Positions 1-9,453 of a stretch of DNA of 11,582 bases are shown here, in pieces. This DNA is from Cyclostephanos tholiformis (lineage: Eukaryota > Bacillariophyta > Thalassiosirophyceae > Thalassiosirales > Thalassiosiraceae), in the NCBI GenBank assembly GCA_036939975.1, contig JALLPB010002903.1, forward strand, positions 1 through 11,582, given 5' to 3'. Numbering within the stretch: position 1 is the first letter of the stretch; each line of letters starts with the position of its first letter. The notes below the pieces were generated by a model. The model was not told the origin of the DNA, did not search any database, and worked only from the letters and a program-made list of their open reading frames with translations. The translations under genes and the position numbers were made by a program.

Positions 1-1
1 A

Positions 2-27
2 TGCCGACATGTCAAGACATGTCGGCA
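2..27. repeat. Perfect 12-bp inverted repeat with 2-nt spacer
   Basis: TGCCGACATGTC is followed by AA and then by its exact reverse complement GACATGTCGGCA. Each arm also contains the self-complementary octamer GACATGTC. It lies at the window edge and ends 14 bases before the first recognisable satellite monomer, so it marks the left boundary of that array. It could be the end of a mobile element or an array junction; its partner sequence, if any, is outside the window. Confidence 0.8.
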
Positions 28-41
28 ACATTTCCAGCTAC

Positions 42-2125
42 GACTGCATCCCACATCCATATTGAATATATATTAAGTGTTTAAGCACCTTGTTATGCTG
101 TAAATGGGCATATGCATCCACCCTCACATTGTTTTGTCTGTGCAGGTTGGGGGTGGATTTTAGGAAACATTAGGGCAGGATAGAGCACTGATAATGTTGT
201 AATGTAATGGTTAAAGCTCCAAACCCCCATATAGACTGCATCCCACATCAATATTGGATATATACAAAGTGTCTTAGTATCTTTATATGCTGTGAGTGGG
301 CATACTATGGGCGAAGTGATGTTGTTATGTGGTGGTTGAGGCTCCAAACCTCCCCATATAGACTGCATCCCACATCCATACCATATCTATAAACAGTGTT
401 TTAGCGCACCTTGGTATGCTGTGGGTGGGCATCTGGGTCCACACTTACACTGTAACCACTGTGCAGGTTGTCAAGAATGGATTTTAGGGAAATCTGGCTA
501 GAACTAGGGCAGAGCCCAAGTGATGTTGTTATGTGGCGATTGAGGCTCCAGCAAACCCCCATACACTGCATCCCACATCCATACCATATCTATAAACAGT
601 GTTTTAGCACCTTGATATTTTGTGGGTGAGCATCTGGGTCCACACTTACACTGTTACCTCTGTGCAGGTTGTCAAGTATGGATTTTAGAGAATTCTGGCT
701 GGTACTAGGGCAGAGCCCAAGTGATGTTGTAATATGATGGTTGAGGCTCCAACCCCCCCCATATAGACTGCATCCCACATCCATACCATATATACAAAGT
801 GTTTTTTTCACCTTGATATGTTGTGGATGGGCATAGGTGTCCACCCTTACACTGTTATGCCTGAGCAGGTTGGGGATGGATTGAAGGAAGTGTGGGGTAT
901 GGCGGAGCCCGAGTGATGTTGTGATGTGATGGTTAAGGCTCCAAGCCCCCATGGACTGCATACCACATTGATATTGGATACATACAAAGTATTTCAGTAC
1001 CTTGATGTGCTGTGGGTGGGCATAGGTGTCCACCCTTATACCATTACACCTGTACAGGTTGGGGATGGATTTTAGGAAATGTGGGGTATGGCTAAGCCCA
1101 AGTGATGTTGTAATGTGATGGTTGAGGCTCCAAACCTCCCCATATAGACTGCATCCCACATCCATATTGGATATACAACGTGTTTTAGCACCTCTTGATA
1201 TGCTGTGAATGGGCATATGGGTCCACCCATTCCATTATGCCTGTGCTGGTTGGGGATTGATTTTTGGGAAATTGGGGTAGGGCTGAGCCCAAGTAATGTT
1301 GTAATGCAATGGTTGAGGCTCCATGCCCCCATGGACTTCATCACACATCCATAATGGACATATATAGATGTTGTAGCACCTAGATAAGCTGTGAATGATA
1401 GGCATATGGGTCCACCCTTATACCGTTACACCTGTGCAGGTCGGGGATTGATTTTAGGAAATGTGGGGCAGGGCTGAGCCTGAGTGATGTTGTGATGTGA
1501 TGGTTGAGGCTCCAAACCTCCCCATATAGACTGCATCCCACATCCATACCATTTATAAAAAGTGGCTTAGCACATTGATATGCTGTCGATGGGCATATGT
1601 GTCCACCCTTACACTGTTATGCCTGAGCAGGTTGGGGATGGATTTTAGAAATGTGGGGTAGGGCTGCGCCCGAGTGATGTTTTAATGTGATGGTTGAGGC
1701 TCCAAACCTCCCCATATAGACTGCATCCCACATTGATATTGGATACATACAAAGTGTTTTGGTACCTTGATATGCTGTGGGTGGGCATATGGGTCCACCC
1801 TTATACCATTACACCTGTACAGGTTGGGGATGGATTCTAGGAAATGTGGAGTAGGGCTGAGCTTGAGTGATGTTGTAATGTGATGGTTGAGGCTCCAAAC
1901 CCCCATGGACTGCATCCCACATCCATATTGGATATACAACGTGTTTTAGCACCTCTTGATATGCTGTGAATGGGCATATGGGTTCACCCATACCATTATG
2001 CCTGTGCAGGTTTGGGATTGATTTTTGGAAAAATGGGGTAGGGCTGAGCCCAAGTGATGTTGTAATGTGATGGTTGAGGCTCCAAACTCCTGAAGACTGC
2101 ATCACACATCTATATTGGACATAAA
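42..2125. repeat. Satellite array, ~190-bp monomers, four-monomer higher-order period
   Basis: A monomer anchored on GACTGCATCCCACATCC recurs at 42, 234, 361, 564, 766, 954, 1147, 1334, 1529, 1719, 1908 and 2095. Steps are 185-205 bp, except the 234-361 monomer (127 bp), which has lost an internal stretch of about 65 bp. Other shared blocks are GTTGAGGCTCCAAAC, TGGGTGGGCATATGGGTCC, GTGCAGGTTGGGGATGGATT and GAGTGATGTTGTAATGTGATGG. Monomers four apart resemble each other more than their neighbours do: 766/1529, 954/1719, 1147/1908 and 1334/2095, at spacings of 763, 765, 761 and 761. The array stops within the monomer that begins at 2095. Long open frames across it, such as peptides with WSLNHHITTSLGL, are translated repeat and not genes: the same words recur once per monomer and there is no stable start or end. 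Confidence 0.93.
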
Positions 2126-2159
2126 TACATTTTTATTCATTATCGCTTCTCGTGCGTGG

Positions 2160-2965
2160 TAGCACAGGCACATGGTAGAACAGTTTGGAACACTCAAAAG
2201 TGAATTGGAGAGCATTTGAAAAAACACATTTTTATTGCCAGACCTTCTATTACTACATTGTTACTGCTGTGTCTCATTTGATCCAATATGCTTGGGAGAA
2301 AGGAAATTCACCATCACTTCTCATATGCTAACTCCCTCAGAAACAAAAAACACAGTATTGAGTTGGCAAGGATACCATACAACTGAAAAATCAGCAAAAA
2401 CTAAGTACTTTTCCAATCAAAAATCTCAGAATGCTACTTTGACGTACCCAACAGCTAGGTGCATGACATTTTTTTAACCAAAACTTTCAAGATATCATAT
2501 TGGCACCTAGTAGAGCAGTTTGGAACTCAAAAGTGAATTGGAGAGCATTTAAAAAACACATTTTTATGGCCAGACCCTCTATTACTACATTGTCACCGCT
2601 TTGCCACTGAATTGCTCAAACATGCTTGGAAGAAGGGGATTTCACCATCACTTCTCATACACTAACTCCTTCAACCTCACTCTAGCAGCTGAAAAATTCT
2701 CAGTTATTACCATTCTCAACACTCAGAAACCTAAAAATGCATTATTGAGTTGTCAAGGATAACATACAACTGAAAAATCAGCAAAAACCAAGTACTTTTC
2801 CAATCACAAATCTTGGAACACTACTTTCACGTACCTAACAGCTAGGTTCAGGACATTTTTTTACCAAAACTTTCAGTATATGGTCATATTGGCACATAGT
2901 AGAGCAGTTTGGAACACAATTGGAGACCATTTGAAAGAACACATTTTTCTGGCCGGACCCTCAGA
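2160..2965. repeat. Degenerate tandem repeat, unit 335-389 bp, about 2.2 copies
   Basis: The block TAGARCAGTTTGGAAC starts at 2176, 2511 and 2900, giving units of 335 and 389 bp. Shared words inside the units include GTGAATTGGAGAGCATTT, AACACATTTTTAT, TCTATTACTACATTGT, TTCACCATCACTTCTCATA, CAACTGAAAAATCAGCAAAA and AAGTACTTTTCCAATCA. Unit 2 is longer because of an insertion of about 54 bp near 2670-2725. The third copy is cut off at about 2965. An 80-codon open frame over the first unit lacks coding character and is not called. Confidence 0.88.
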
Positions 2966-3772
2966 GAAGCTAGTTATAAATTATTTATGCTATCAGGAAA
3001 GCAATTTAATTAAATCACTATGACCATGTCTTCAACCAACCCCTCATCCACATTGCCCATGTGCTGGATCCAGAGTAACTAATGTATTTGCGCTGCTGGA
3101 GGGGGTGGAGGCTTGCCATGGTGAGGATGTTTGTATTGTGTTTGTGTTTTATGTACCACTTTTTTACTAATTCCTAAGTAAGAAGGCTATGAGGCAGGAG
3201 TTTTTTGTTTCCGCCAGAAACCTTATAGCAGTTAAGCTTGTACACAGAAAATCCAGTCAGCTGGCAGGATACAATATTTCTATGACATCCCTTGCAGACC
3301 ACATCTTTCCCATTTGCTGATGTCCTTAACTTGAGCTCATGGCAGAATGGAGAGCTTGCTTCAGCTCATAATTCTATTAATACCTCAAATTCCAATGTCA
3401 ATTTGGCTATTCAAATAGGATTATTCCCTATCACTATCACCTCAATAGTGTATTGCTGGCCTATCCAGTTTTTGGAGGTCAGAAAAGATGAAGTTCTCAC
3501 CAGAACAAAAAATCTTACTAGCTTCCCGACAGATAAAAAAATGGGAGAAAGTATGGGTTAGACTCCATATCTACTATTTTTAAAGAAGTCTATTCTTTTG
3601 TTATGATCTCCCTCCAATGGGCATGGAGCAAGCCTGGGTGGGACAAAAACGTCTTAAAAGTAACTATTAAGAAGCTTTTTCATTGACCCATTACAAGTTT
3701 ATTCATGCAACTTTTCACTGAAATGATTCTAAATAGAAATAGATTGTTCAAATGATATCAACTAGTTTAGCA
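2966..3772. other. Unrecognised intergenic sequence, no gene seen
   Basis: AT-rich sequence without a convincing reading frame. The longest frame (3292-3561, plus strand) begins at TTG rather than ATG, and its 89-residue product shows no motif I recognise. The only structure I see is a stretch at about 3031-3112 that is similar, in direct orientation, to about 5654-5740. Confidence 0.5.
3031..3112. repeat. Direct-repeat partner of 5654-5740
   Basis: Both copies have TCAAC(C/T)AACCCCTCATC at one end and TTTGCGCTG(C/G)TGGAGGGGG at the other, with diverged sequence between. This copy lies outside the fold-back region and the other lies at its right-hand edge. It suggests that an older dispersed element contributed pieces on both sides. 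Confidence 0.6.
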
Positions 3773-3951
3773 TCCCCAACTAAGTATTACATTATGTTAC
3801 TTAACTCCTTCCCATATGATTGATATGTCATACCCATATTCTTATTAGGGATCTTGATGTTATTGGAGCCCTCTATGCAGCCGGTCGACTATGAAAAAAA
3901 TTGAAAAAATGGCGGTTTTTGTCCAATTACCTACTTATTGGATGCAATACT

Positions 3952-4055
3952 TGCTCAATAGTGGCATCCAGTGGCTTCCATTGTAGCCCTGGACCCCCTT
4001 TATTAGGAATGTGTGCAGTATTGTACAAGTGCACTGCCACAGCCATCAAAACGGT
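3952..4055 (+). repeat. Fold-back core copy 1 (plus orientation)
   Basis: The core runs from GCTCAATAGTGGCATCCAGT through AGCCCTGGACC to ATCAAAACGGTC. It is the reference orientation for the three other copies and is the outer-left arm of the first inverted pair. Confidence 0.8.
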
Positions 4056-4566
4056 CAATAAATAGGTATGGTGCACACCAATGTGGGGCACAAAGTCGTG
4101 CTATTAACCTTATCCTTAAGGTTATTTTTGTACCAATACCTACATATGATGACCTCGTGATGTCACAAAATCATCCAAAACACAAAATGAATAAAAAAAC
4201 ACCACAACCATGGTGGTGGAGTAAAATTGCTCATCCTGACACCCAGGCGACCCGGCGGAAGGGTTGGCCAAGGCGACCTGTTGAAGAAATATTATTGTAT
4301 CACTTAAAATAAAAGAGATATTAATATTTTTCTATAAACCTCTGTATTTTTTTATAAAATCAATCGACCACCAAGAACAATGGTTGCTGAAATGGCATCC
4401 ATTGTTTTTGACAGGCACCCATATCATACAATTAGATTAAATATATAGTTAAGATTAATATGGTAGCTCGGTTTTAGTTTATATTAATTATTATTATGTA
4501 AATTATCTACGTTTATGACGATGGAAAAATTGTTGAAGATGATCAATTCAACCTCCATTGCTTCCC

Positions 4567-4670
4567 ATTTTGATGGCCTTGCGGATGTGCCGGTGCAACA
4601 ACAAGTGCATCACCCAATAACATAGGTCTAGGGCCTCAATAGAAGCCACTAGAAGCTGCTATTGAGCATA
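4567..4670 (-). repeat. Fold-back core copy 2 (minus orientation)
   Basis: The reverse complement reads TGCTCAATAGCAGCTTCTAG, then GGCCCTAGACC, a GCACTTGTTGTTGCACCGGC block and CATCAAAA. It lines up with core copies 1 and 4. The GCCGGTGCAAC tract is shared specifically with copy 4. Confidence 0.75.
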
Positions 4671-4746
4671 TTCACTCCGTATTGCACCGGCACCCGCCAG
4701 GGTCACACGAAAAAAAACGACATCAAAAATTCACCATATTTGCTAG

Positions 4747-4853
4747 CCGTTTCGATGGCCATAGCAGTGCACCAATACCATACTGCGCACATTGCCCAAT
4801 AGAGGAGGTTGGGGGCTTCAATTGAAGCCACTGGATACTGCCATTGGTTGAGT
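4747..4853 (-). repeat. Fold-back core copy 3 (minus orientation)
   Basis: The reverse complement reads CTCAACCAATGGCAGTATCC, then AGTGGCTTCAATTGAAGCCC, GTGCACTGCTATGGCCATCG and AAACGG. It is closest to copy 1 and lies only about 75 bp from copy 2. Confidence 0.78.
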
Positions 4854-5253
4854 AGTATTGCAGCCAATAATTGCAATCGGTCAACAAAATGCCGTTATTT
4901 TAGAGTCTTTTCATTGTCCAGAAAAGGAGCTTGAGGTGACATCAAGACCCCATTTAACACTAGGGATGTGACATATCAATGAGACCGGAAGAAATTAAGT
5001 AAGATAACGGAATACTTTGTTGGGAGAGTAAAGGTAGCATGTAATTGTTTAAACAATTGATTTTAAATAAGCATCGGTTTACCTAAAAGTAGCATCACCA
5101 ACACAAAATTGGTCACTGTAAAAAACTCATAAAATGTTACTTTTTACAAGTTTTTGCCCCATATTGGCTTGCACCATACCAATATGGTAAAATTTTTGAT
5201 TGTTGTTTTGTTTGCTGCACCCTGTCAGCCACTGGGGCAATATGAGCAAATAC

Positions 5254-5360
5254 TCGCCCAATAGCAGTGTCCATTAGCTTCTATCAAAGCCCTGAACCTA
5301 TGCTATCAGGCAATGCACTTGGTGTTGCACCGGCATGTCCACAAGGTTGTCAAAACGGTG
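5254..5360 (+). repeat. Fold-back core copy 4 (plus orientation)
   Basis: It starts GCCCAATAGCAGTGTCCATT, continues with AAAGCCCTGAACC and a GCACTTGGTGTTGCACCGGC block, and ends TGTCAAAACGG. It pairs with copy 2 in inverted orientation. Confidence 0.78.
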
Positions 5361-5653
5361 AGCAACAGAGGTTGAATTGATCATCTTTGACAATTTCACC
5401 CTTGTCATAAACATAGCTAATTCACATAAAACTGATATGTTTTATCTAATAAAAGAATAAGTTGATGACAATGGATGCTGTTTTGGCAACCATTGTCCTC
5501 GGTGGGCAAGTAATAGTTTCTAAAAAAGCTGGTCAATAGAAATATATTAAGAGCTACTTTATTTTAAGTGATACTATGCTATTTCTTTGACTGGTTGCCT
5601 CGGCCAACCCCTCTGCCATGTTCCCCATATGTTAGATTGCTTGGATTGACAGT

Positions 5654-5740
5654 CTCAACTAACCCCTCATCTCAGGCAGTATTCACATCTCTCTTGATCA
5701 GGTGTTCCTACAAAATTTGCGCTGGTGGAGGGGGGAGGGG
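5654..5740. repeat. Direct-repeat partner of 3031-3112
   Basis: It carries the same TCAACTAACCCCTCATC and TTTGCGCTGGTGGAGGGGG end blocks as the 3031 copy, about 2.6 kb away, just beyond the right edge of the fold-back region. Confidence 0.6.
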
Positions 5741-6035
5741 CAAACAGCTTTTGGTTGATGATGATGTTTTCTTACATTGGAATGATACGTATTTACAATG
5801 GGCAGCCAAATCAAAATAACACCTATTTTAAGGTAAATCTTTTTTCCACCGAGTAAACAAATTATGTTACCATAGTTCAAAGTTAGGTAAGTACCTAAGT
5901 ACTCACCTCTACTCCTACGTTACCATGCCAGTGAAGATAGGATTACAAGGTTATGTCACTGACTCAACTAACTTACTCATCTAATATTCCAGTGACAGGG
6001 CCCGAGGGGCGTTATGTTTTCTTAGCCCTACTATG
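5741..6035. other. Spacer between the repeat region and the gene; nothing recognised
   Basis: No reading frame of useful length. It includes short GTAC/TAGG-type simple stretches near 5884-5910. This is where the 3' flank of the minus-strand gene should lie, but I see no poly(A) signal that I would defend. Confidence 0.4.
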
Positions 6036-6136
6036 TTATATGTAGTTGTAGGTAGGCACTTGCGTACGAGGAAATAGGTGTTGCTTCGCAAAATTATTTA
6101 GTACGTACGTTAGTGATTGGTACGTTTTGTACAAAT
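6036..6136 (-). CDS. Possible extra terminal exon (33 codons), speculative
   Basis: If AAAG|GTTAAG at the end of the preceding exon is used as a donor (intron 6242-6137), the acceptor TCCAG|ATT at 6137 continues in phase. It opens a frame of about 33 codons containing LYKTYQSLTYV and NNFAKQHLFPRTQ, ending in TAA at 6036-6038. In its favour, the implied intron (106 nt) has the same size as the others and would carry the same hairpin. Against it, the donor is weak, an open frame this short could be chance, and the alternative stop at 6238 gives a perfectly acceptable Lys-rich C-terminus. Confidence 0.3.
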
Positions 6137-6242
6137 CTGGATTTTTACCAGTTAGGAAAAAATCCGTAAAAGTCTGACTGTTACTTTACTTTGCTGTTTT
6201 TTCTAAGCAACTCTACTTCTCTGTTTTTAATACAAACTTAAC
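6137..6242 (-). other. Candidate intron 4 (106 nt, phase 1), or 3' UTR carrying a hairpin
   Basis: It runs from GTTAAG at 6242 to CCAG at 6137 and contains hairpin copy 1, which almost touches the acceptor. The donor is preceded by a run of nine A on the coding strand, where a read-length error would change the frame. If it is not spliced, this is simply the 3' untranslated region after the TAA at 6238-6240. Confidence 0.3.
6139..6165. repeat. 27-bp hairpin element, copy 1
   Basis: Plus strand reads GGATTTTT, ACCAGTTA, GGAAAAAATCC. The arms pair as GGATTTTT/AAAAATCC with two further C-G pairs after a mismatch. It lies about 73 nt downstream of the TAA that ends the long C-terminal frame, either in the 3' UTR or in candidate intron 4. 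Confidence 0.88.
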
Positions 6243-7499
6243 CTTTTTTTTTGTCCTTCTTCGAAATTTTACCTTTTTTGTCTTTCTTTTTTTTGTTCTT
6301 TTTCTTCTTTTTGTTTCTCTTGTCCTGTGTCTTCTCCTCCTCGTCGTCCTGCTTCCCCTCCTCTTCCCCGACATTCTCCTCGTAATTCCCATCATCGCTG
6401 CCTTTACTACTGATAGTATCAAAAAGTGTATTTCCCTCAGTTTCTCCTTGGAAAGTAATATTTGCCAGAGTAAGGTAATTTGTTTGAATTGATTTCAGGA
6501 GTGTAGCCAACTTGGTAGTATTTTTTGTTGTGTTTGTTTGATGATTTAAGTTGGTAAGTTGCTGTTCCATTTTACTCAGATCGTTGATAATTGCTGAATG
6601 TAAGTTGTGTGCATGGTTGGTATCATCGTCTTTCTTGCTGGTAGTATTAGTTGTTGGCTGGCGTTGGTCTTCAGGCTTATTCTTTTTTGGCGTACTTGTA
6701 TTAGGAGCGAAGTTCGTAGATGTGATTATAAATTGGTAGTTGTTCTTCTTCAACTGCGTGCAAATTTTCTGCCTCATTCTAGTCTCCTTGTCTTCCCTAG
6801 CTGTATCATTTAAATTTTTTTCAACAGGTGGTTGTAGTAACATCATCGCCCACATTTCTAACGATTTGATTGTGTAATTCGTTTCAGTCACTTTATCATA
6901 AGTTTCGTCAGGTCTAATATCAGTATAGCTCTTTACTTTCTCAAGTGATTCTGGAATAGTCGGTTTGGATAGATAAACTAAGCCAAGCTGGTTTACCCCG
7001 GCGCCTCTTGGAATGTGTTCTATTGGAGTGTAATTTCCAAGGGTACTCCAATAAATTGTAGTCTTTTGGTCGTCGAAACCTTGTTGCAACTGCCTCAGCC
7101 ATGTCAAGATTATGATTGGAATAGTAACTTTTACATCGTCTTTCCATACAATTTTGTCCGTGTCAGCAAATTTGTATCTTCCAAAATAAGATGAGTGCAG
7201 TGTTTCTTTCAACAATGTTTTGTGCACTGTTTCCGCAGTGTTATATTTACTTTCTTCTTGATTCTTAATGTATTGGATGTACGCTTGAATTTGGGGTGCT
7301 ACGTCTTTGATAGTTGTATTCAATTCAGGGTTAAGGCCATATAAGAAGATTACTTTGACCACTTCATATGTAACCCATGTTTGAATCATTTCTTGAAACG
7401 TGCCGTGTCTTCCTCTGTCCTTCTTGCATTTAATTTTGGAATATGCTAAAGAATTACTTATAACGTACGCAGTATCTGCAATATACCAAGATATGCAAT
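6238..7499 (-). CDS. C-terminal exon of the large gene: unknown protein with Lys-rich tail
   Basis: The exon begins after CTCCAG at 7500 and continues from the previous exon in phase 1; the junction codon becomes AAT (Asn). The 36 codons before the first ATG (7389) are completely open and protein-like (SWYIADTAYVISNSL, then KCKKDRGRHGTFQEM), which is why I do not start a separate gene at 7389. It encodes about 420 residues. The first half is mixed alpha/beta-like (PELNTTIKDVAPQIQAYIQY, VTIPIIILTWLRQLQQGF) with no family that I recognise. From about 6730 it turns polar (Asn/Thr/Lys-rich), with a possibly helical segment (LHSAIINDLSKMEQQLTNL). The last 47 residues (6381-6241) form a Glu/Asp run followed by Lys runs. 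The tail resembles those of nuclear or nucleic-acid-binding proteins, which is inference. The stop is TAA at 6238-6240. Confidence 0.78.
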
Positions 7500-7610
7500 C
7501 TGGAGAATAGAAATTATTGAGTGTGTTTTGAGAATGGCGGATTTTTACATGACAGGAAAAAATCCGGAATATCCCAATCTAAACAGCGAAATGTTGCTAG
7601 CGTGACTTAC
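7500..7610 (-). other. Intron 3 (111 nt, phase 1)
   Basis: The donor is CTTGA|GTAAGT (exon ends at 7611), a textbook 5' splice site. The acceptor is TTTCTATTCTCCAG|ATT (intron ends at 7500), with a clear pyrimidine tract. The unspliced frame would stop after only four more codons (TAG at 7597-7599). Removing 111 nt joins the 590-codon frame to the 419-codon frame exactly in phase. It contains hairpin copy 2. No experimental evidence is available here; the call rests on the splice-site quality and the phase match. Confidence 0.85.
7539..7565. repeat. 27-bp hairpin element, copy 2 (38-bp extended form 7536-7573)
   Basis: Plus strand reads GGATTTTT, ACATGACA, GGAAAAAATCC. With flanks GGC and GGAATATC, the 38-bp extended block matches the copy at 11181-11218 at 37 positions, in the opposite orientation. 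It sits in the middle of intron 3. Confidence 0.92.
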
Positions 7611-9381
7611 TCAAGGTTCGAACAAAAGCTTTCTCCGTCATGGCACCTTTACTTCCGAGCTCAAGTTTTTCTAGTGCCAAGATCAATAAATTCTCTCGTT
7701 TGTCTGTTTCTCTTTGAAAGGTATAGCAAGAATTGTACATTGATACCAGTAAGACAGTGACTGGTATTATCTCCAATTCTCCTTCACATGAGTTTAAAAA
7801 TTGTTTGATCGGAATTCTATAATCTTGACATGCTCCGTGCATTGTAACATAAGGAGAGCTTCTTGTGGCGTAGCAATATCTTGTGACGTAGTTGATGATG
7901 TTAACTACTTCATCGTTGTTTAGTATCTCCTTGAGTATATGTCCACTGAGTTTGGAGTAAAGTGTGTAGACTAGTCCCGGTATAATTTGGTAAGCATTTA
8001 TTTGCCGTACGTCTACGTTTTGTGTACCTTTTGTGATGGGGAGTACATCTTCAGTGATATTTTTGAGAGTGATCCTGTGTGGAGGTGAGCATGTAATCTC
8101 GGGTGCATCCTTCACTTTTGAAGTCAGAGAAAGATGGGTAAACTCGTTGAGATATTCCATGTCGAAAGGATTTCTGATAAAAGTGATCCAATTGGAATCC
8201 GTAATGCATTCGGGTAGCCAATTCGTAATAGTGATATCTGTCATATTTTTTTCATCAGACTCTTTATTGTGCGAAAGTTTGTACTTGGTGTACTTTATGT
8301 CATCCATAGCGGTTTGTATTGTAAATCTCATTGTGATTGAAGGCACAAATTTGTATGAGACATTGTCCATAGTCTTAGGAGCGCATTGTCTTAACCAGTC
8401 CGAGAGTAGGGTAGGTAGAGTTCTCGCCGCTGATGTATGTTTGTTGTCACAGACATGTTTACTCTGTGCTACCATCGCTTTGAATATCTTATTTATATCC
8501 AACTCTTTTGAATTAGGTATATAAGCAGTGACCATCATTGTTTTTTTCAGCATGGTAGCCTGATTATTATTTCCTGTAAAGATGTCTTCAATAATCTGGA
8601 GTGGTGATTGTCCTGGATCGATAAATCCCGTAATGTAGTTACTGAATGCTGATTTCTCCAACGTGTTAGCTTTATAGAAACTCTTTGTGGAATGAGTGAT
8701 GTCGGCACCTAATAGGCTCATGATTATTGCAGCGTGTCTGTGCATGCCCTCCCAAAATGAAATCCAAATATCATCTCTCTTGGACTTCGTTTTTACCATC
8801 TTCAATAATTTGCTATAACTTTCCATTGCACTATGAGACTTCATTTTGTTTTTCAGTAAAAATTCTTCAATTCCGAAGTACTTTGCCACCTTATTTTGAC
8901 CACTATGTGTTGTTGCGTCGGTTTGTAAAAGCTCTTTAAATTCTACAGATGATATACGTTCCCTGAATGATACCATATCATTTGGAAACAAGTTCCGACA
9001 AACAGTATACTTCGATTCTATTTCAGTACTCGGATGAAGGTTCTTCATTGTGACTTTGTTTGTTATTGCACCTTCTTCGGATTCTTCATTGCATCCGACC
9101 AGAACGCAAGCATCATTTCCAAAGTCCTGATTTGCTAGACTTGGATCATTCTCATTTTTAAACGCATTACCCAAAATGGTGTGGACTATTTGAGTTGCTT
9201 TAGATTGGTCAAGCTGGTTGTGGTTAATAGGTGCCATAGAAATTTGGAACAGTGGCTCTTTCCCACGAATGTCAATAGGAGTTAAGAACGGTATAATTGA
9301 TGGATGGATGTCCCACACCATTCTATCATACGCTTTGTCGAACAAAGTTTTGTTTTCGTGAACTTGTTGTCGAACAGGAAT
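7611..9381 (-). CDS. Central exon of the large gene: G-x-H-R motif (ParB/sulfiredoxin-like?) region
   Basis: The exon starts after ATCAAAG at 9382 in phase 0 (IPVRQQVHENKT, then LFDKAYDRMVWDIHPS) and ends at the GTAAGT donor. It encodes 590 complete codons plus one base. A standalone gene is unlikely: the frame has no ATG before 9321, while open sequence continues upstream of it to the acceptor. A notable motif is FWEGMHRHAAIIMSLLGADI, with E-G-M-H-R at 8751-8737. G-x-(H/R)-R-x-x-A is typical of ParB-type nucleotide-binding and sulfiredoxin folds, and related G-x-H/Q-R loops occur in DGQHR-type proteins. The match is short, so this is a hint and not an assignment. A long helical region follows (LDINKIFKAMVAQSKHVC, TLPTLLSDWLRQC), then an unassigned region with PFDMEYLNEFTHLSLTSK and SSPYVTMHGACQDYRIPI. 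No signal peptide or membrane segment is evident, so a cytoplasmic or nuclear protein is likely. Confidence 0.83.
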
Positions 9382-9419
9382 CTTTGATAGTAAAATAAAA
9401 GGGTCATTAGATAAAAGTT

Positions 9420-9446
9420 GGATTTTTTCGTATCAGGAAAAAATCC
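9420..9446. repeat. 27-bp hairpin element, copy 3
   Basis: Plus strand reads GGATTTTT, TCGTATCA, GGAAAAAATCC. The stem is ten perfect pairs (GGATTTTTTC with GAAAAAATCC on either strand) around a 7-nt loop. It is separated by 7 nt from copy 4. Confidence 0.92.
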
Positions 9447-9453
9447 CGAAAGT

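Larger units (their letters stand above)
3773..5625. repeat. Complex fold-back region: two overlapping long inverted-repeat pairs
   Basis: Read as its reverse complement, 4740-5027 matches 3773-4060. Shared words include TTGATATGTCA, ATCTTGATGT, TATCCAGTGGCTTC and GTGCGCAGTAT-like blocks. Likewise 5185-5625 reverse-complemented matches about 4235-4735, sharing AAGATGATCAATTCAACCTC, GCCGGTGCAACA, ACAATGGTTGC and ATCACTTAAAATAAA. The pairs interleave (A, B, A', B'), so this is not one simple palindrome. All four arms contain a common core of about 105 bp. Identity looks like roughly three bases in four, so the element is old. No open frame with a transposase signature is present. A non-autonomous fold-back or MITE-type element, inserted or duplicated several times, is the likeliest explanation. 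Confidence 0.85.

Noticed and set aside
93..2105. Several minus-strand open frames of 85-208 codons with repeated WSLNHHITTSLGL-type peptides
   Set aside because: They are translations of the satellite monomer: the same peptide recurs once per ~190 bp, frames overlap, and some monomers break the frame.
3292..3561. 89-codon plus-strand open frame
   Set aside because: It starts at TTG and has no motif, repeat or context that supports coding.
4013..4312. 99-codon plus-strand open frame in the fold-back region
   Set aside because: It starts at GTG, overlaps one inverted-repeat arm and has no recognisable protein features.
6213..6422. 69-codon basic Arg/Lys frame overlapping the C-terminal exon
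   Set aside because: It is a shifted reading of the Glu/Lys-coding tract. Its KKVKFVLKTEK end might matter only if the nine-A run has an indel error.
8033..8524. 163-codon plus-strand open frame antisense to the central exon
   Set aside because: The minus strand carries a far longer open frame with good splice junctions; this is its shadow.
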